The notes under the pieces: generated by a model | What the model was told of the DNA's origin: nothing | What the model saw: the letters and a program-made list of their open reading frames with translations, nothing else | Databases searched by the model: none | Shown here: positions 62,418-64,000 of the stretch, one piece after another | How positions within the stretch are numbered: position 1 is the stretch's first letter | How the letters are laid out: each line of letters begins with the position of its first letter | Assembly: GCF_002087295.1 (NCBI RefSeq) | Contig: NZ_MWVI01000035.1 | Location: 1 to 64,000 of the forward strand | Direction of reading: 5' to 3' | Source of the DNA: Vreelandella lionensis | GTDB taxonomy: Bacteria; Pseudomonadota; Gammaproteobacteria; Pseudomonadales; Halomonadaceae | DNA: 64,000 nucleotides | Made by a program: the position numbers and the translations under genes

Positions 62418-63458
62418 ATGACCTTGATGATTACTTCGCCACCTGCGATTGGGCCTTACCAACTGCCTAACCCGGTAATGCTGGCTCCCATGGCGGGCGT
62501 CACCGACCGTCCGTTTCGCCAGCTCTGCCGTCGGCTAGGCGCTGGCTGGGTAGTAGGTGAAATGGTCACCGCTGACCCTTCGCTATGGCATACCCGTAAA
62601 TCTCAGCTACGCATGGATCATCAAGGCGAGCCCGCCCCCCGGGTAGTGCAAATTGCCGGAGGCGATGCCAAGATGCTGGCCCAGGGCGCCCGGCTTAATG
62701 CTGAGCTTGGCGCGCAAATCATCGACATCAACATGGGCTGCCCAGCGAAAAAGGTCTGCAACAAGGCGGCGGGCTCTGCCCTAATGCGCGATGAAGCGCT
62801 AGTTGCTGAGATTTTAGATGCCGTAGTGAGCGCAGTGGATATTCCCGTCGCGCTCAAGATACGCACCGGCTGGTGCGCCGCGTCGAACAATGCACTGCGC
62901 ATTGCCAAACTGGCAGAGTCTGCAGGCATTCAGGCTCTGGCTGTCCATGGCCGTCACCGAGAACAGCGCTATACTGGTGAGGCTGAATACGACACGATTG
63001 CTGAGATTAAGTCACACCTTGCTATCCCGGTGATTGCCAACGGCGATATCACGTCGCCCGAAAAGGCTGCCCACGTGCTGCGCTATACAGGCGCAGATGC
63101 CGTAATGGTAGGCCGAGGCGCTCAGGGAAATCCGTGGATTTTTCAACAGATCACTCACTACTTAACTCATGGTGAAAGGTTAGCACCACCCAGTTTGACA
63201 GAGCGCTGCCAGATACTACTTGAGCATCTGCAGGCACTGCATGCGTTCTATGGCGATACCATGGGCGTACGCATCGCACGCAAACATGTCGGCTGGTATC
63301 TCAATGACGACCACCGCTTTTCAGACGTTGAACAGCGAGCGCTCAAGCAGCAGTTTAATGCCCTTGCCTCGACTGAAGCGCAGTTTGACTGGATTAATAA
63401 CGCCATGACCCACGACGCCGCTAAGCGTCTGCTAGCCAAAGGAAGCCATGCTGCATGA
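62418..63458 (+). CDS. tRNA-dihydrouridine synthase B
   Basis: Start taken at ATG 62418, giving 346 residues; 62427 is an alternative and the ribosome site is weak. FMN barrel: NPVMLAPMAGVTDRPFRQL, catalytic Cys in NMGCPAKKVCNKAAG, VPIAL-type KIRTGW, and HGRHREQRYTG. It reduces uridine at the D-loop of tRNA. Overlaps fis by four bases, the common dusB-fis pair. Confidence 0.92.
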   Translation: MTLMITSPPAIGPYQLPNPVMLAPMAGVTDRPFRQLCRRLGAGWVVGEMVTADPSLWHTRKSQLRMDHQGEPAPRVVQIAGGDAKMLAQGARLNAELGAQIIDINMGCPAKKVCNKAAGSALMRDEALVAEILDAVVSAVDIPVALKIRTGWCAASNNALRIAKLAESAGIQALAVHGRHREQRYTGEAEYDTIAEIKSHLAIPVIANGDITSPEKAAHVLRYTGADAVMVGRGAQGNPWIFQQITHYLTHGERLAPPSLTERCQILLEHLQALHAFYGDTMGVRIARKHVGWYLNDDHRFSDVEQRALKQQFNALASTEAQFDWINNAMTHDAAKRLLAKGSHAA

Positions 63459-63778
63459 ATGAACGCAACCTGTTCTCCAGCGAACGCTCCTCCCATCTCT
63501 CTGGCACGCTAGCAGACCCTTCCGACAGTGCCCAGCCACAGCCGCTAAGAGAAGCGGTTGAGATGGCAATGCGCCGCTACTTCGAACATCTCGATGGCAG
63601 CCAAACTACCGATTTGTATGCCATGGTGATGGCAGAGGTGGAAGCTCCTCTGTTGGCATGTGTAATGGAACACACCGATGGCAACCAAACGCGCGCGGCG
63701 GATGTGCTTGGTTTAAACCGTGGCACGCTGCGCAAAAAGCTTAAGCTGTATGGATTAATTGAAAGTGACGCCCCTTAA
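63455..63778 (+). CDS. DNA-binding protein Fis
   Basis: 107 residues. C-terminal helix-turn-helix TRAADVLGLNRGTLRKKLKLYGL, and a central DLYAMVMAEVEAPLL. It bends DNA and activates rRNA promoters. It is a few residues longer than E. coli Fis at the N-terminus. dusB-fis is a classical operon. Confidence 0.95.
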   Translation: MNERNLFSSERSSHLSGTLADPSDSAQPQPLREAVEMAMRRYFEHLDGSQTTDLYAMVMAEVEAPLLACVMEHTDGNQTRAADVLGLNRGTLRKKLKLYGLIESDAP

Positions 63779-63795
63779 AGGGGCGTTGTTGTTTT
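63768..63795 (+). terminator. fis terminator
   Basis: ACGCCCC (63768-63774) pairs with GGGGCGT (63780-63786), loop containing the fis stop codon, followed by TGTTGTTTT. Confidence 0.75.
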
Positions 63796-63826
63796 AAACT
63801 CCGACCTGCACACGACGAGCACCCTT

Positions 63827-64000
63827 ATGGCCGATAGTACCGCTACCCCCGTTCGCCGCGCCCTGCTGAGCGTATCCGATAAAACTGGCATCGTAGAGTT
63901 TGCCCGCGGCTTCGCCGAACATGGCGCAGCTGCTATCCACTGGCGGCACCTTCCGTTTACTGCAAGAGAACAGTATTGTGGTTAAGGAAGTATCTGAGCA
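63827..64000 (+). pseudogene. PurH (AICAR transformylase / IMP cyclohydrolase), 3' cut by window and frameshifted
   Basis: Starts MADSTATPVRRALLSVSDK TGIVEFARGFAEHG at ATG 63827. The family continues HGVELLSTGGTFRLL. Here the bases after GGC GCA are two short near 63928, so the first frame goes off, while LLSTGGTFRLLQENS continues in another. The rest of the gene is outside the window. It catalyses the last two steps of IMP synthesis. Fis-purH is the usual order. Confidence 0.8.

Overview
The window looks like chromosome from a moderately halophilic gammaproteobacterium, most likely Halomonas or a relative (Halomonadaceae). The reasons are Pseudomonas/Halomonas-type synteny: gyrA-serC-pheA-tyrA/aroA-cmk-rpsA, rnfABCDGE-nth, pilA/pilB-pilC-pilD-coaE-yacG, and accB-accC-prmA-dusB-fis-purH. 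It also carries an MvaT-type nucleoid protein, a tRNA-Pro(GGG) and a PPi-type phosphofructokinase. I assigned the taxon by reading, not by a database search.

Layout. 1-9123: right-hand part of an integrative element (prophage-like, no structural genes in view). It is a near-continuous plus-strand operon: DUF4041/T5orf172 protein, LuxR-type regulator, several unknown and zinc-binding proteins, its own RdgC, a frameshifted HNH nuclease, excisionase and tyrosine integrase. An AT-rich FRG-domain gene follows, and the element ends against a tRNA-Pro gene, the presumed attachment site. 9.3-17 kb: inositol-monophosphatase-like protein, CigR-like protein, type IV pilus genes, coaE, yacG and a Tus-like protein. 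17-30 kb: small regulators (AraC, MvaT), then the minus-strand rpsA/cmk/aroA-tyrA/pheA/serC/gyrA block. 30-43 kb: host rdgC, acyltransferase, metG, a GGDEF protein, the Rnf electron-transport operon, nth and a queuosine-tRNA mannosyltransferase-like gene. 43.5-49 kb: a signalling operon of a lone receiver, a membrane PAS/kinase-like protein fused to a DnaQ-type exonuclease, a tiny membrane protein and a solute-symporter/histidine-kinase fusion. 49-64 kb: EAL-HDOD protein, HlyU-like protein, argG, rnt, PPi-phosphofructokinase, an IS3 remnant, a PP2C-pseudokinase, ppa, dsbD, accBC, prmA, dusB, fis and the start of purH.

How it fits together. The element has a self-contained control and integration module, plus a recombination modulator (RdgC) nearly identical in plan to the host copy at 30 kb. 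The FRG gene lies between the integrase and the tRNA, where cargo such as phage defence genes is often found. The PPi-phosphofructokinase and the soluble pyrophosphatase lie within 3 kb of each other and act on the same metabolite.

Main caution. At least eleven conserved genes are interrupted by single-base indels or nonsense changes: the HNH gene, pilC, cmk, tyrA/aroA, pheA, serC, metG, the exonuclease, the symporter-kinase, dsbD and prmA. The visible start of purH is also out of frame. Several of these are normally essential. Lengths become correct when one base is restored, so base-calling or assembly error is a likelier explanation than real decay, though pilC and the element genes could be genuinely broken.
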